A stretch of DNA of 34,204 nt from a virus (IMGVR_UViG_3300005731_000032:1-34204); one strand, 5' to 3'. Shown: positions 16,109 through 23,735, counted from the first letter of the stretch. Numbers and translations are program-made. The notes: generated by a model not told the origin, from the sequence alone.

Positions 16109-19100
16109 GTGCCATCTTCGTTCTCAGGCTCGTTCTCTAGGGTCAACTCTGTTGCAGTTGATGATATCCTTCACTCTGGGCAAGCGAATCTAGTTGCCAA
16201 GCGGATCAATCAGGGAATTCTCTCGGGCTTGGGAGACATGCACTGGCGCTGCCTTTGGGCGGCGCATTCTTTTGTACGCAACTTCCGCAACCCCTCTAGC
16301 GACCCTGTTCCGCTCTACCCGCCAGAGGATGAATGGTGGCAGCTATACGGGCTTTACAAAGAGACGATTTACAATTGGCCTACTGCTGGAGTCGGTGATT
16401 ACGAGGGACTGAATCAGGGCAACCCAGCCGTTGGATTCTTTTTTGGCAATCCTGGGAAGAATGATTCCGAGTCTGTCAGATCGGCTGACATTCCCTTGCG
16501 CGAGTATCTAGGCGCTCCCGCCCCGTCAAGCCCATTGGATGAATGGGATTTAGGGAAGCAACAGCGAGGCGCTATCCTGGCCTCAGATCTAACTGACTTT
16601 TCAAAGGCCCCCGCAATGGAGGTTGCAAGACAGTTCGAGACGATCAACTCTGGAATCACGGAACTCAACGCCTACCACAAAACACTTGGTGGCAAGATCA
16701 AGGATTCATCTCAAGAGATGATCCACGAAAAAGGGCAGCAATGGAATCAGATGATGACGCAATTCTTGGGTGAGTGGCGCGGCACTGATGACGAACGAGA
16801 GGAAGCTGGTGACTGGGATCCGAAAGAGTTGACGGTTGCCTATGAAGAGATGCTCGATTCTCAATGGTTCCTTTCTCCTTCCTACGGTGTTTCGGTTGGT
16901 TCTGGTGGGGCTGTCTCTGCTGAGTATCCATTATTCGAGTGGGCTAGCTTCGCAACGTCTGGCACCTATGGGACCGTGAACGCGACTGACAACGTATCCA
17001 ATCACACTGGATTCTCGTTTGTTGGATTCATTGCGGTTGCTTCGAATATTTTAGGCATCTATCGCGTTCAGGTTGAGTTGGACGGTGTTGTTGTGCAAAC
17101 CTTGACGATGACAACATCGGAAACAGAGCAGGCTGTTTGGTTTCCAGAACCCCTGAAAGGGAACATAAAAATCAAGCTGATCGATTCCATTTTTGGGAGC
17201 TCCGATATCTATGTTGAGGTTGCGGAGTTAATGGACCACAAGCCAGAGGTGTTTGACCTCTACGTTTTCTTGCGGCTTGCTACTGCCAAATCAAGTAGCC
17301 CTTCAATTTATCGTGGCAAGATAGTCTCTGATGCAAAGGAAATATCTGACGACTACTTCGAGAAAGGGATGATCTTGAACGGTCCTAGTGCTGACGTCCC
17401 AGCAGAAACCCAGATCGCAAAGTTCGCTCCGTATCAAGCAATGAGAGATTTCCTAATCTCGTTCTTCCGAATTGTGAACTATGACCGGCTCAAGGGTTAC
17501 TATGTTGACGGTGACGGGAATTCAGTTTTGATATTTGACCGTCGAGGTAAAGGGGTTTCGGATGCCGATCTGTTTCAAAATCTATGCCCTTTGGCGACTC
17601 CCGTGACTCAGATACAAGAGGGTGTTCTCTACGTGATCAAGGCGGATGGCGCGGCACCGTCTGGTGACGTTGGGTATAACGGTAACGACTACAAGCTTGA
17701 CGAGACATTTCGAGGCACTCAGACGCAAGACCTGGACTTTACGGGTGCAATTGATTTGGGTGTCTATGAGTCAGACTTTCTGATCGATATCGACGACATT
17801 CCAAAGACATGGATCTCAAATGAGTGGGTGATGTCGATTGGAGGCCAGACGGTTTACAAAGACACAAGCAACGCGACATACAAACCGGAAACCTATGGTG
17901 ACATTCTAGGAGCCTTCCATGATCGGTGCCACACGTTCTCTAGCGCGATGGACAAGCAAGACGGCACGGGCAAGGGAAAGGACTTTCACAAGTTCGGGCT
18001 GAGCCAGACAACTCTGCCAGACGTTGCTACCAAGGTTGAAACCCCGCCCGGATACCGCTACGAAGGCGACGACGTCCCCTATTCGACCACTAGCAGACTT
18101 GTCAACGATCTCATAGACACAGAGGACGGCTCGAGCTCAAGTACCTGTAGGGATTCAATTTGGGATGCGTTCGGGGCTCACAGTGTTGACGATGTAGGCG
18201 ATGGTGATTGTGACGGCATCTCAGCCCACTACGAAAGTTGCCAAGTGTTCAAGGCCCCTTACCTTATCAAGCAGATTCGGATTCAAACAGGGGTGGGCGC
18301 TAGTGATAACAATGTCGAGGTGGTTCTTGATGGGCGGCTAACAAAAGGCTCAAGTGCTCCTTCGATTCTGGATTCATCGGCCAGCCGATCAACCTATTTA
18401 TCGACCGACACAGGCCCCAGAACTGACGAGAATACAGTCGTGGCTTGCCTTCGGTGGAAGATTGACGGGGTAGATGATGAGGAGCGGATTGGAGATATTA
18501 GCGCGACGGCGGACGGCGACTATAACCCCACCTTGGTCAAGGGCGCTGCCTTGTGCAGGTTCTTCTTTCAGCGGCTTGCCCCTCATGTTTACGATGACTC
18601 AGATGTTGACATCCAACCCGACCGGGACACCAAGCCAATCGCTCAGTTGTGGCAGTATCACGAGTTCATTATTCGCGCCTCAGTAAGCGGGTTCCTTGAC
18701 GAGCAGCGAGTCCTCGACACTTTGACCTATGACGCCGGCCCTCCTTCGTCTTGCACCAGTCAAGACTCGAGAGATTTGACGATGACTCGAGCAATGACTT
18801 TGATTGGGTCGAGTGACGATCGGCTGGCAATCAAGAACTCTGGAGAGGATCGAGGAGGCTACGGCGTCTTGCCGAATACGGCCATGAGGGCGGCGGCACA
18901 ATCTGAAATGGCTCAAGTTCTCAACCTTCTTTCCGCTTCTCGGTTTGGTGTTCCTGTTTACCTCGAAAGCCGAACGCTGACTTGGTCAAAGTTTAAGGCT
19001 GTCTCAATCACTACTTCTGAAGGCTTTTCAATCATCGAAAACCTAGCTTGGGAGGAACCAGGCGGAACACCCACAGAGGGAGCATGGGGGCAGGATTCGA

Positions 19101-19564
19101 TACCGTTTGGTGAGTCGGCTGAGGCATGGTCTGACATCTTGAGTGACGGTGGGGTTCACAAGGCATACTTCTTTCGACGGTCGGTTGAATGGAGAGTCAG
19201 GCCACACCCTAAAGTTATTGAGGCGGTTCCTTTGGCTTTGCGGTCTTACGTCGATAGCGTTGGGTTAGGGACTCCGATCTTGATTCAAGACCCAATCAAA
19301 AGCCAAGTTAACAAGATCAAAGCCCCGTCACCGGGCGATGACATTGACGACGTTGGCGAGATTGTTGTGATAGAGAACCCAGCAGAGCGTTGCATGATCG
19401 GCCAAAGCGGCACGCTAGAGGCAGGCAATCCGCCAGATGGGCCAATCATTGGCATCACAGCAGACATTGACACAACCAATGGCGCACAACTAAGGAACTC
19501 CGTCATCTCGTCGATAGGCATTAATTCAATCGCGGAGAATTACATTCGAGTGCCCCTAACATGA
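16109..19564 (+). CDS. Giant virion-associated protein
   Basis: The largest gene here (1151 aa), starting GTG after three bases. It is Trp/Tyr-rich near the start (EDEWWQLYGLYKETIYNWP), with beta-like domains in the middle (residues 270-380) and a Cys/Asp-rich stretch near 690-720 (DDVGDGDCDGISAHYESC). The C-terminal region looks structural (FRRSVEWRVRPHPKVIEAV). The length and soluble, multi-domain character suit a tail-hub, baseplate or injected virion protein. No lysozyme, peptidase or glycosidase motif could be recognised with confidence. The end overlaps the next gene by ATGA. Confidence 0.65.
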   Translation: MPSSFSGSFSRVNSVAVDDILHSGQANLVAKRINQGILSGLGDMHWRCLWAAHSFVRNFRNPSSDPVPLYPPEDEWWQLYGLYKETIYNWPTAGVGDYEGLNQGNPAVGFFFGNPGKNDSESVRSADIPLREYLGAPAPSSPLDEWDLGKQQRGAILASDLTDFSKAPAMEVARQFETINSGITELNAYHKTLGGKIKDSSQEMIHEKGQQWNQMMTQFLGEWRGTDDEREEAGDWDPKELTVAYEEMLDSQWFLSPSYGVSVGSGGAVSAEYPLFEWASFATSGTYGTVNATDNVSNHTGFSFVGFIAVASNILGIYRVQVELDGVVVQTLTMTTSETEQAVWFPEPLKGNIKIKLIDSIFGSSDIYVEVAELMDHKPEVFDLYVFLRLATAKSSSPSIYRGKIVSDAKEISDDYFEKGMILNGPSADVPAETQIAKFAPYQAMRDFLISFFRIVNYDRLKGYYVDGDGNSVLIFDRRGKGVSDADLFQNLCPLATPVTQIQEGVLYVIKADGAAPSGDVGYNGNDYKLDETFRGTQTQDLDFTGAIDLGVYESDFLIDIDDIPKTWISNEWVMSIGGQTVYKDTSNATYKPETYGDILGAFHDRCHTFSSAMDKQDGTGKGKDFHKFGLSQTTLPDVATKVETPPGYRYEGDDVPYSTTSRLVNDLIDTEDGSSSSTCRDSIWDAFGAHSVDDVGDGDCDGISAHYESCQVFKAPYLIKQIRIQTGVGASDNNVEVVLDGRLTKGSSAPSILDSSASRSTYLSTDTGPRTDENTVVACLRWKIDGVDDEERIGDISATADGDYNPTLVKGAALCRFFFQRLAPHVYDDSDVDIQPDRDTKPIAQLWQYHEFIIRASVSGFLDEQRVLDTLTYDAGPPSSCTSQDSRDLTMTRAMTLIGSSDDRLAIKNSGEDRGGYGVLPNTAMRAAAQSEMAQVLNLLSASRFGVPVYLESRTLTWSKFKAVSITTSEGFSIIENLAWEEPGGTPTEGAWGQDSIPFGESAEAWSDILSDGGVHKAYFFRRSVEWRVRPHPKVIEAVPLALRSYVDSVGLGTPILIQDPIKSQVNKIKAPSPGDDIDDVGEIVVIENPAERCMIGQSGTLEAGNPPDGPIIGITADIDTTNGAQLRNSVISSIGINSIAENYIRVPLT

Positions 19565-19806
19565 TCCACGGAACCAGGAAGGCTAGGCGTCGCTACTCAG
19601 TATTAACGATTGGCAGAGAGGCGCTAGGCTCTGCTATTCGAGCTCTTAAAGACCCGACAAGAGCCACTGACGAGGAGCAAGAGAGACGGTTGAATATCTG
19701 CCGGGGTTGCGATTACTTTGATTCCGGGCGTTGCGCGAAATGCACTTGCCCTGTGGCCTTCAAGGCTCGACTAGAAACCTGGCATTGTATCGACGGTAAA
19801 TGGTAA
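19561..19806 (+). CDS. Small zinc-ribbon protein
   Basis: An 81-residue basic protein. After an Arg-rich N-terminus, residues 47-77 carry paired cysteines: CRGCDYF, then CAKCTCPV, then a final Cys in WHCIDGKW. This pattern is common in small phage proteins of unknown role, often near tail-end or glycan genes. It probably binds one or more Zn ions. It overlaps both neighbours (ATGA with the giant gene, ATGGTAA with the glycosyltransferase), so its expression is linked to both. Confidence 0.7.
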   Translation: MIHGTRKARRRYSVLTIGREALGSAIRALKDPTRATDEEQERRLNICRGCDYFDSGRCAKCTCPVAFKARLETWHCIDGKW

Positions 19807-20666
19807 AGGGACTTGTTATTGAGCGTCGTCGAAGGCTGAGGAAAGACCCGGCCAAAGCCAATCGCTGGCATTTTAATCATGGGCTGGGTGATGCCTTAAT
19901 GCTTCGTTCGATCCTCCCAGCAATCAAGACGCCAATCGTTTTGGGCGTGCCTAAGAGCAAGAGATACTCAGAAGTATTCGAAGGCGTTGACGGAGTGACT
20001 CTCGAAGAGGCTGAAAGTGCTGGCGATGAATTCTATCCAGTAAAATTCCCAGCTGAAGATTGCTGCTTGCCTTTGGATGGAGGGAGACCGGTCAAGCCTC
20101 GGTTCTGCCTAGAGTATGATTTCGAAGTGATCGACCCGACCTTCAGGATCAGACCGCTTGAGCTAGATCTCAGTGATTGCGTGCATCCGGGCACCCTAAA
20201 AGCGAAGTCAATGATCCATGACTACGGCACGAACTACGTCGTGTTTCACGGTCAGGGGGCCAGCAGTCCGTGGCGTAAGGATTGCCCGGAAGAAATTGCT
20301 GAAGCGATTTGCAAATCGATTGTTGAGCGTGGCTATAGAGTTGTAGTTATCCAACCTGATTCTCTTGGCTACGATTTCATTGATGAGAATTACATTTTGT
20401 CGACCGAAGGTCTACCTAGTGGGGCCGCGTGCCTGTGGCATGTCCTTAAAGGGGCTTCAGCGTTCGTCGGGATCGATTCAGGCCCGCTTCATATGGCTCT
20501 GACCATACCCGATCTCGATTGCATGTTCGTGAAGAATAAAATTGACTTCATGCGCTTTTTCTACGACGCGGGCCTCGAGCGAATTCGAGAGATCCTTCCT
20601 GTAGATTCAACCGAAAACGAAACAAACCAAACAATCAGGAGATTCCTATGTTCAAAAAAACCGTAG
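19800..20666 (+). CDS. GT9-like glycosyltransferase
   Basis: A 288-residue protein with the GT-B layout of ADP-heptose-type (GT9) transferases. The N-terminal HFNHGLGDALMLRSILPAI mirrors the GxGD motif, a Rossmann-like second half begins near 145 (NYVVFHGQGASSPWRK), and VGIDSGPLHMALTI near 237-250 matches the donor-binding SGPLH loop. It is somewhat shorter than bacterial heptosyltransferases. It probably moves a sugar onto a host surface glycan or a virion protein. The FkbM gene overlaps its end, suggesting that the two act on one product. Confidence 0.75.
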   Translation: MVKGLVIERRRRLRKDPAKANRWHFNHGLGDALMLRSILPAIKTPIVLGVPKSKRYSEVFEGVDGVTLEEAESAGDEFYPVKFPAEDCCLPLDGGRPVKPRFCLEYDFEVIDPTFRIRPLELDLSDCVHPGTLKAKSMIHDYGTNYVVFHGQGASSPWRKDCPEEIAEAICKSIVERGYRVVVIQPDSLGYDFIDENYILSTEGLPSGAACLWHVLKGASAFVGIDSGPLHMALTIPDLDCMFVKNKIDFMRFFYDAGLERIREILPVDSTENETNQTIRRFLCSKKP

Positions 20667-21409
20667 TCGAAAGCCCCAATGGAGAGATTAGCATGTACGC
20701 CCGCAAGTGCCCCGGAGACCGAGAGGTGTTAAGAGAGGTGATCATGCAGGATGTTTACGGGCTCGATGCGCTCGATAATAAGGGATTTGAGCCGGACGTG
20801 GTGATTGATATTGGGGCGAATATCGGCACTTTCTCCGCAGTCGCTCTCAAGTTCTGGAAGAATGCCAGAATCACAGCGTACGAGCCTCATCCGATCTCAT
20901 ACGGCTTACTCTGCCAGAACCTCTTGCATCACAGGTCGCAAACGAATCTGCATCTTGCCGCCGTGTCTGGTCGGGATTTGCCCAATTCAAATATTCAGAT
21001 CTCCCTGGAAGCCGCGACGGACGCCCCTCATTGCTGGGATCTCAACCAGCGTTCCGAACGTCAAGTGCCTGATCCAACTGCTCAGGGGTGCTGCCAATGC
21101 ATTGTCGAGAATATCAATGATGTGCTTCCTGCAAGCCTCCCAGAGTCAGAGGAATCCAAGGCGTTGCTGAAGGTTGATTGCGAGGGCTCAGAATTCTACA
21201 TCATCGAGGGAGTGGCGGAGGAGCACCTGAAGCGAATTGATGTGATCAAGATGGAAGTGCATTGTTCACAGCTTGCAATCCCTGGCTATCTCGACACGAC
21301 TTGGACCACTTTCCGTGATAAGATCCTAGCTCACTTCGATTGCCCAGAGATCGAATCAAGGACCACGGTGGACAAGGACCAGTTCATTGCGACAGCAATT
21401 CGCCGGTAA
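20648..21409 (+). CDS. FkbM family methyltransferase
   Basis: A 253-residue SAM-dependent methyltransferase. The SAM motif I is VVIDIGANIGTFSAVAL (residues 54-70), followed by YEPHPISYGLLCQNL, where the acidic residue binds the SAM ribose. The late LKVDCEGSEFYIIEGV block is characteristic of FkbM proteins, many of which O-methylate sugars. AGGAG lies six bases before the ATG. With the GT9-like gene it forms a sugar transfer and capping pair, plausibly altering host surface glycans during lysogeny. Confidence 0.88.
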   Translation: MFKKTVVESPNGEISMYARKCPGDREVLREVIMQDVYGLDALDNKGFEPDVVIDIGANIGTFSAVALKFWKNARITAYEPHPISYGLLCQNLLHHRSQTNLHLAAVSGRDLPNSNIQISLEAATDAPHCWDLNQRSERQVPDPTAQGCCQCIVENINDVLPASLPESEESKALLKVDCEGSEFYIIEGVAEEHLKRIDVIKMEVHCSQLAIPGYLDTTWTTFRDKILAHFDCPEIESRTTVDKDQFIATAIRR

Positions 21410-21412
21410 AAC

Positions 21413-21429
21413 TGGTCAATTAATGGTCA
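21413..21429. repeat. Integrase arm-type repeat, copy 1
   Basis: TGGTCAATTAATGGTCA, itself two direct TGGTCA half-repeats separated by ATTAA. An identical 17-base copy lies at 21699-21715. Both flank the tRNA-like core in the same orientation, as integrase arm sites do in tyrosine-recombinase attP regions. It begins just after the FkbM stop. Confidence 0.65.
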
Positions 21430-21500
21430 ATAGGCTGTAAAGGATTCCTGAAAGATTTTCCGTGTCGTTCTTTAAGTCATTGAAAACCAGGGGTTTGAGA

Positions 21501-21545
21501 TGGTGCGCGGTGGAGGGTTCGAACCTCCGACCCCTACCGTGTCAA
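21501..21545 (-). other. attP core: 3' end of tRNA-Val(GAC)
   Basis: Read on the minus strand, this is the 3' part of a tRNA. It contains an anticodon loop TTGACAC with GAC, stem GGTAG, variable GGGTC, a T-arm GGAGG-TTCGAAC-CCTCC, an acceptor 3' strand ACCGCGC, discriminator A and encoded CCA. The 5' anticodon stem and everything before it are absent, so this is not a working gene. Integrase-borne tRNA 3' ends restore the host tRNA after integration. Its position 186 bases from the integrase start supports attP. Confidence 0.88.
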
Positions 21546-21602
21546 TGTTCCTAGCGGCTTTTTGATCGAATCCCACAACACCCGCCAATAGCGTCACGAA
21601 AC

Positions 21603-21647
21603 AAGCCTCGACCGCTCATAGAAAGAGTGTCGGGGCTTTTATCTTTG
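21603..21647 (+). terminator. Rho-independent terminator upstream of integrase
   Basis: AAGCCTCGAC (21603-21612) pairs with GTCGGGGCTT (21629-21638), with a single G-U pair in RNA, around a 16-base loop. A T-rich run ending ATCTTT follows. It would stop transcription coming from the virion and glycan genes before it reaches the integrase, keeping integrase expression under its own promoter. Confidence 0.65.
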
Positions 21648-21698
21648 TTGCCAATTGCTCAGCCTTGGCACTCTGCCACGTAGAAAGGTCTGGAATTT

Positions 21699-21715
21699 TG
21701 GTCAATTAATGGTCA
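21699..21715. repeat. Integrase arm-type repeat, copy 2
   Basis: Second exact copy of TGGTCAATTAATGGTCA, ending 15 bases before the integrase ATG. Integrase bound here would cover the integrase translation start and probably its promoter, so autoregulation is likely. The other copy is on the opposite side of the core. Confidence 0.65.
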
Positions 21716-21730
21716 GTTTTCGGGCTGACT

Positions 21731-22819
21731 ATGCCAGAACCATCTCAAGTAACCCTCAACGGCTCCCTTGTGCGGTGGGAGGCGGACTTTGGGAGGATAA
21801 ACGGCAAGCGTCGCCGAAAGTATTTCAAGACCAAGGCTCAAGCCTCTGAAGCCTTGCGGCTGTTCAGTGAGGAAACCAAAGAGAACGGCAAGGTATGGGC
21901 TCAGCTCTCGCCCAGTAAACGCGCCAAGGTGTCAAGGACTCTCCAAGAGATGGACAAGCGCGGGACGACCCTGGACGCTGTCTGGAGCTATTACAAGGAA
22001 CACCATGCCGCCAAATCAGGCAGAACGCTTGGGGACGTTAGAGATGAATTCTTAGCCTCGAAGCAAGCGTCTGGAGTTTCGGGGCAATATCTCGAGCAGT
22101 TGAGGCTATATTTAAGGCTGTTCGCGCTTGATCGAGAGGGTGTTGACATCGCTCAGATTGACCATTTGGCCGTTGAGCGATGGCTGGCAAGCAGGAAAGA
22201 GGCACCGTCAACCAGGCAAACAGGAATCAACCGGCTCTCTTCATTCTTCTCATTCTGCATTCGTCGGGGATACCTAGACAAGAATCCTGTTGGCAGAGTT
22301 GAGAGGGTTCGAGTGCCTCACATTGACCCTGAAATATTGACTGTTGGCGAGTGCCAGCGGCTGGTCAAAGTCGCGACTGAAACTGACACGGGGATGCTGA
22401 CTTATCTAGGGCTAGCTTTGTTTTGCGGCATTCGACCAGACGAAGCTCTAAGGATTGAGGCAAAGGAAATCGAGCTAGATCGAGGGCTCATATTCCTGAA
22501 AGCTGAGAAATCAAAGGTCAGGAATCGAAGGATTGTCGCGATTACTGAACCCGCGAGAAAGTGTTTTATCGAGGGTGGAGCAGTGCCGAAAGTGAACTTC
22601 AAGAAGCGGTTTAACAGACTCAGGAAGGATGCGAAGATTGAAAAGTGGCCGCACGATGCTTTACGAAAAACGGCGGCATCTCACTTTTACAATCTGTATG
22701 GGATCACCAAGGCAACAGAACAGTTGGGCCACTCTGCTGGCGTTCTGTTGCGGGTTTACCGTGAGCTCGTGAGCAAGGAAGAGACGGGGCGCTGGCTAGC
22801 TATTTCTCCGCCCCTGTGA
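21731..22819 (+). CDS. int: Tyrosine-family site-specific integrase
   Basis: Integrase/recombinase of 362 aa that should recombine attP with a tRNA-Val attB. The N-terminal arm-binding region (residues 1-50) is basic, the SAM-like core-binding domain spans about 98-180, and the catalytic domain covers 200-350. Catalytic residues are visible: Arg235 (FCGIRPDEAL), a beta-hairpin Lys at 260 or 262, His308 and Arg312 (HDALRKT), His334 (LGHSAG) and the nucleophile Tyr343 (RVYREL). All are intact. It converges with a small minus-strand gene whose last bases overlap its 3' end. Confidence 0.95.
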   Translation: MPEPSQVTLNGSLVRWEADFGRINGKRRRKYFKTKAQASEALRLFSEETKENGKVWAQLSPSKRAKVSRTLQEMDKRGTTLDAVWSYYKEHHAAKSGRTLGDVRDEFLASKQASGVSGQYLEQLRLYLRLFALDREGVDIAQIDHLAVERWLASRKEAPSTRQTGINRLSSFFSFCIRRGYLDKNPVGRVERVRVPHIDPEILTVGECQRLVKVATETDTGMLTYLGLALFCGIRPDEALRIEAKEIELDRGLIFLKAEKSKVRNRRIVAITEPARKCFIEGGAVPKVNFKKRFNRLRKDAKIEKWPHDALRKTAASHFYNLYGITKATEQLGHSAGVLLRVYRELVSKEETGRWLAISPPL

Positions 22820-22937
22820 TGCGTTTCAAGCTCTCGTCGATGCTTTTCAATCGGTTGAGAGCGAGCAGTGGGAAAGCGATCCAAAGGCACGAAAAAGCGA
22901 TTCCAGCGATCCAGGCAAAAATATAGAGTGTTGTCAT
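22800..22937 (-). CDS. 45-residue single-span membrane protein
   Basis: A small frame on the minus strand starting MTTLYIFAWIAGIAF. One clear membrane helix at residues 4-28 is followed by a short charged tail (NRLKSIDESLKRITGAEK). AAGG lies a few bases before the ATG. The 3' end overlaps the integrase 3' end by 20 bases, tail to tail. It is the last gene of the leftward operon with the two RHH genes, so it may be expressed from the prophage. Small prophage membrane proteins often block superinfection; that is only inference here. Confidence 0.55.
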   Translation of the reverse strand: MTTLYIFAWIAGIAFSCLWIAFPLLALNRLKSIDESLKRITGAEK

Positions 22938-23062
22938 GGCCTTGAAACATGCAACGGGATAGGGGTGTTGTCTGTTATAAAATTGACATCAAGTTATCCA
23001 CATGGACAGCGAATGACCCACCCCTAAGCCTATCTTGCTAGGCGTGAAAACAAGATGTAACC

Positions 23063-23314
23063 TTACCGTAGTTTCTTTCGTTGTGCCCGTGACCTGGGCG
23101 CAGGCTTTGGAGCTCGAGCCCTGTCAGAGTTCCACCCCATCACTCGACTCACCTCCTCTTGATCAACTCCGGGCAAGCTCTTCCCTATTAGAAGTGCTAG
23201 AGCTTCAGCTTTGTTCAGGTCGTTCTCGAGGCAATACTCATTAAGCTTTTCGCTTAGGTGGGCTGGTAGCCATGCGTTAATCTGAGCCTTTTCTGGGTTT
23301 CGTTGGTTTGGCAT
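23063..23314 (-). CDS. RHH-type DNA-binding protein A
   Basis: An 83-residue protein with a ribbon-helix-helix core: strand AQINAWLP (10-17), helix SEKLNEYCLENDL, turn, helix KAEALALLIGKSL. It has an extended RVMGWNS box and a basic C-terminus (APRSRAQRKKLR). It begins MPNQRNPEK, almost the same as the upstream paralogue, and shares the RVMGWNS box. ATG 23314 is chosen because the paralogue begins with the same MPNQR motif, although the frame is open to 23434. Likely a repressor acting as a dimer on operators in the divergent control region. Confidence 0.75.
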   Translation of the reverse strand: MPNQRNPEKAQINAWLPAHLSEKLNEYCLENDLNKAEALALLIGKSLPGVDQEEVSRVMGWNSDRARAPKPAPRSRAQRKKLR

Positions 23315-23318
23315 GGTT

Positions 23319-23558
23319 CTACTTGTTTGATTTCCGAGGCTTCTTGCTTGGCTTGGCCCGGGGGGGGGTATTGGAGTTCCACCCCATAACTCTCTCGATT
23401 TCTTCAGGGTCGCTGCCGATCTCTCTACCGACAAGCTTAGCTAGTGCCTGGGCTCGCGTTAGGTTAGTCTCGGAGCAATAGGCGTCAAGACTGTCAATAA
23501 GCCCATCAGGCAGGGCTACTGTTATGTTTCTTTTCTCGGGATGTCTCTGATTTGGCAT
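23319..23558 (-). CDS. RHH-type DNA-binding protein B
   Basis: A 79-residue paralogue of the gene four bases downstream of it. The RHH core is ITVALPDGLIDSLDAYC, then NLTRAQALAKLVGREIG. After the shared RVMGWNS box comes a basic tail (RAKPSKKPRKSNK). The start MPNQRHPEK matches the paralogue; a further ATG seven codons upstream is possible. A run of nine C (coding strand) at 23360-23368 lies at residues 64-66. It is the first gene of the leftward operon, next to the control region, and so the leading lysogeny-repressor candidate. Confidence 0.78.
   Translation of the reverse strand: MPNQRHPEKRNITVALPDGLIDSLDAYCSETNLTRAQALAKLVGREIGSDPEEIERVMGWNSNTPPRAKPSKKPRKSNK
23360..23368 (+). repeat. G9 homopolymer inside RHH gene B
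   Basis: Nine consecutive G on the plus strand (nine C in the mRNA sense of gene B) just after the conserved RVMGWNS box. The downstream RHH gene is one frame ahead, and that frame is open across this tract to its own start. Loss of one base, or two gained, joins the genes into a single 164-codon frame. Such tracts are prone to polymerase slippage and also to sequencing error. Confidence 0.85.
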
Positions 23559-23589
23559 TTTTTGAATGTTTCGCGTCAATGTCAGAAGG

Positions 23590-23616
23590 ACTGTTAACGC
23601 CTCTCTTCGTTACAGT
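23590..23616. promoter_or_regulatory. Operator-like dyad at leftward promoter
   Basis: ACTGTTAACG (23590-23599) faces CGTTACAGT (23608-23616): nine paired bases with one extra T in the left arm. The right arm runs into the TATACT leftward -10 candidate on the minus strand. A repressor bound here would block the RHH operon promoter, suggesting autoregulation. Confidence 0.5.
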
Positions 23617-23643
23617 ATACGTTCGTTTTTAGCAATTCTTACA
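23614..23643 (-). promoter_or_regulatory. Leftward promoter candidate for RHH operon
   Basis: On the minus strand, TATACT (23619-23614) is a good -10. A TTGTAA-like -35 lies 19 bases upstream, a spacing longer than ideal. The surrounding 23620-23660 stretch is very AT-rich. It would drive RHH gene B about 55 bases downstream. This is a prediction by eye only. Confidence 0.35.
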
Positions 23644-23669
23644 AAAAATTATTAAAAACTACTTGTGCG

Positions 23670-23707
23670 AGGTGCAAGCACCTATTACTTTTCGGGTGCT
23701 TGCACCT
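23670..23707. promoter_or_regulatory. Paired palindromic operators before rightward operon
   Basis: A perfect 13-bp inverted repeat, AGGTGCAAGCACC (23670-23682) and GGTGCTTGCACCT (23695-23707), separated by 12 bases. Each arm is itself a small palindrome, GGTGC-NN-GCACC, with centres 24 bp apart. In DNA this looks like two operators; in RNA it would be a strong hairpin in the leader of the rightward operon. It ends 28 bases before the first RHH start on the plus strand. The same palindrome type, GGTGTGAACACC, recurs in distant early genes. Confidence 0.7.
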
Positions 23708-23735
23708 GTTGCGGGCAGGGTGATTCCACCGGAAA

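Noticed and set aside
21501-21545. A functional tRNA-Val gene
   Set aside because: Only the anticodon loop to CCA end is present. The 5' acceptor strand, D-arm and 5' anticodon stem are missing.
21413-21545. An integrated prophage boundary (attL or attR)
   Set aside because: Phage genes continue in both directions from the core and no second core copy was seen. This fits attP of a free genome.
22756-22950. Minus-strand 64-codon frame near the integrase end
   Set aside because: It is in a different frame from the 45-codon membrane protein, has no domain-like sequence, and the latter has a start with a ribosome site and a clear membrane helix.
23035-23244. Plus-strand frame opposite RHH gene A
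   Set aside because: It has no recognisable features and lies antisense to a well-supported paralogous gene.
22800-23558. Toxin-antitoxin module with RHH antitoxin
   Set aside because: No toxin-type gene lies next to the RHH genes. Tandem RHH genes facing two more RHH genes fit a phage control switch better.
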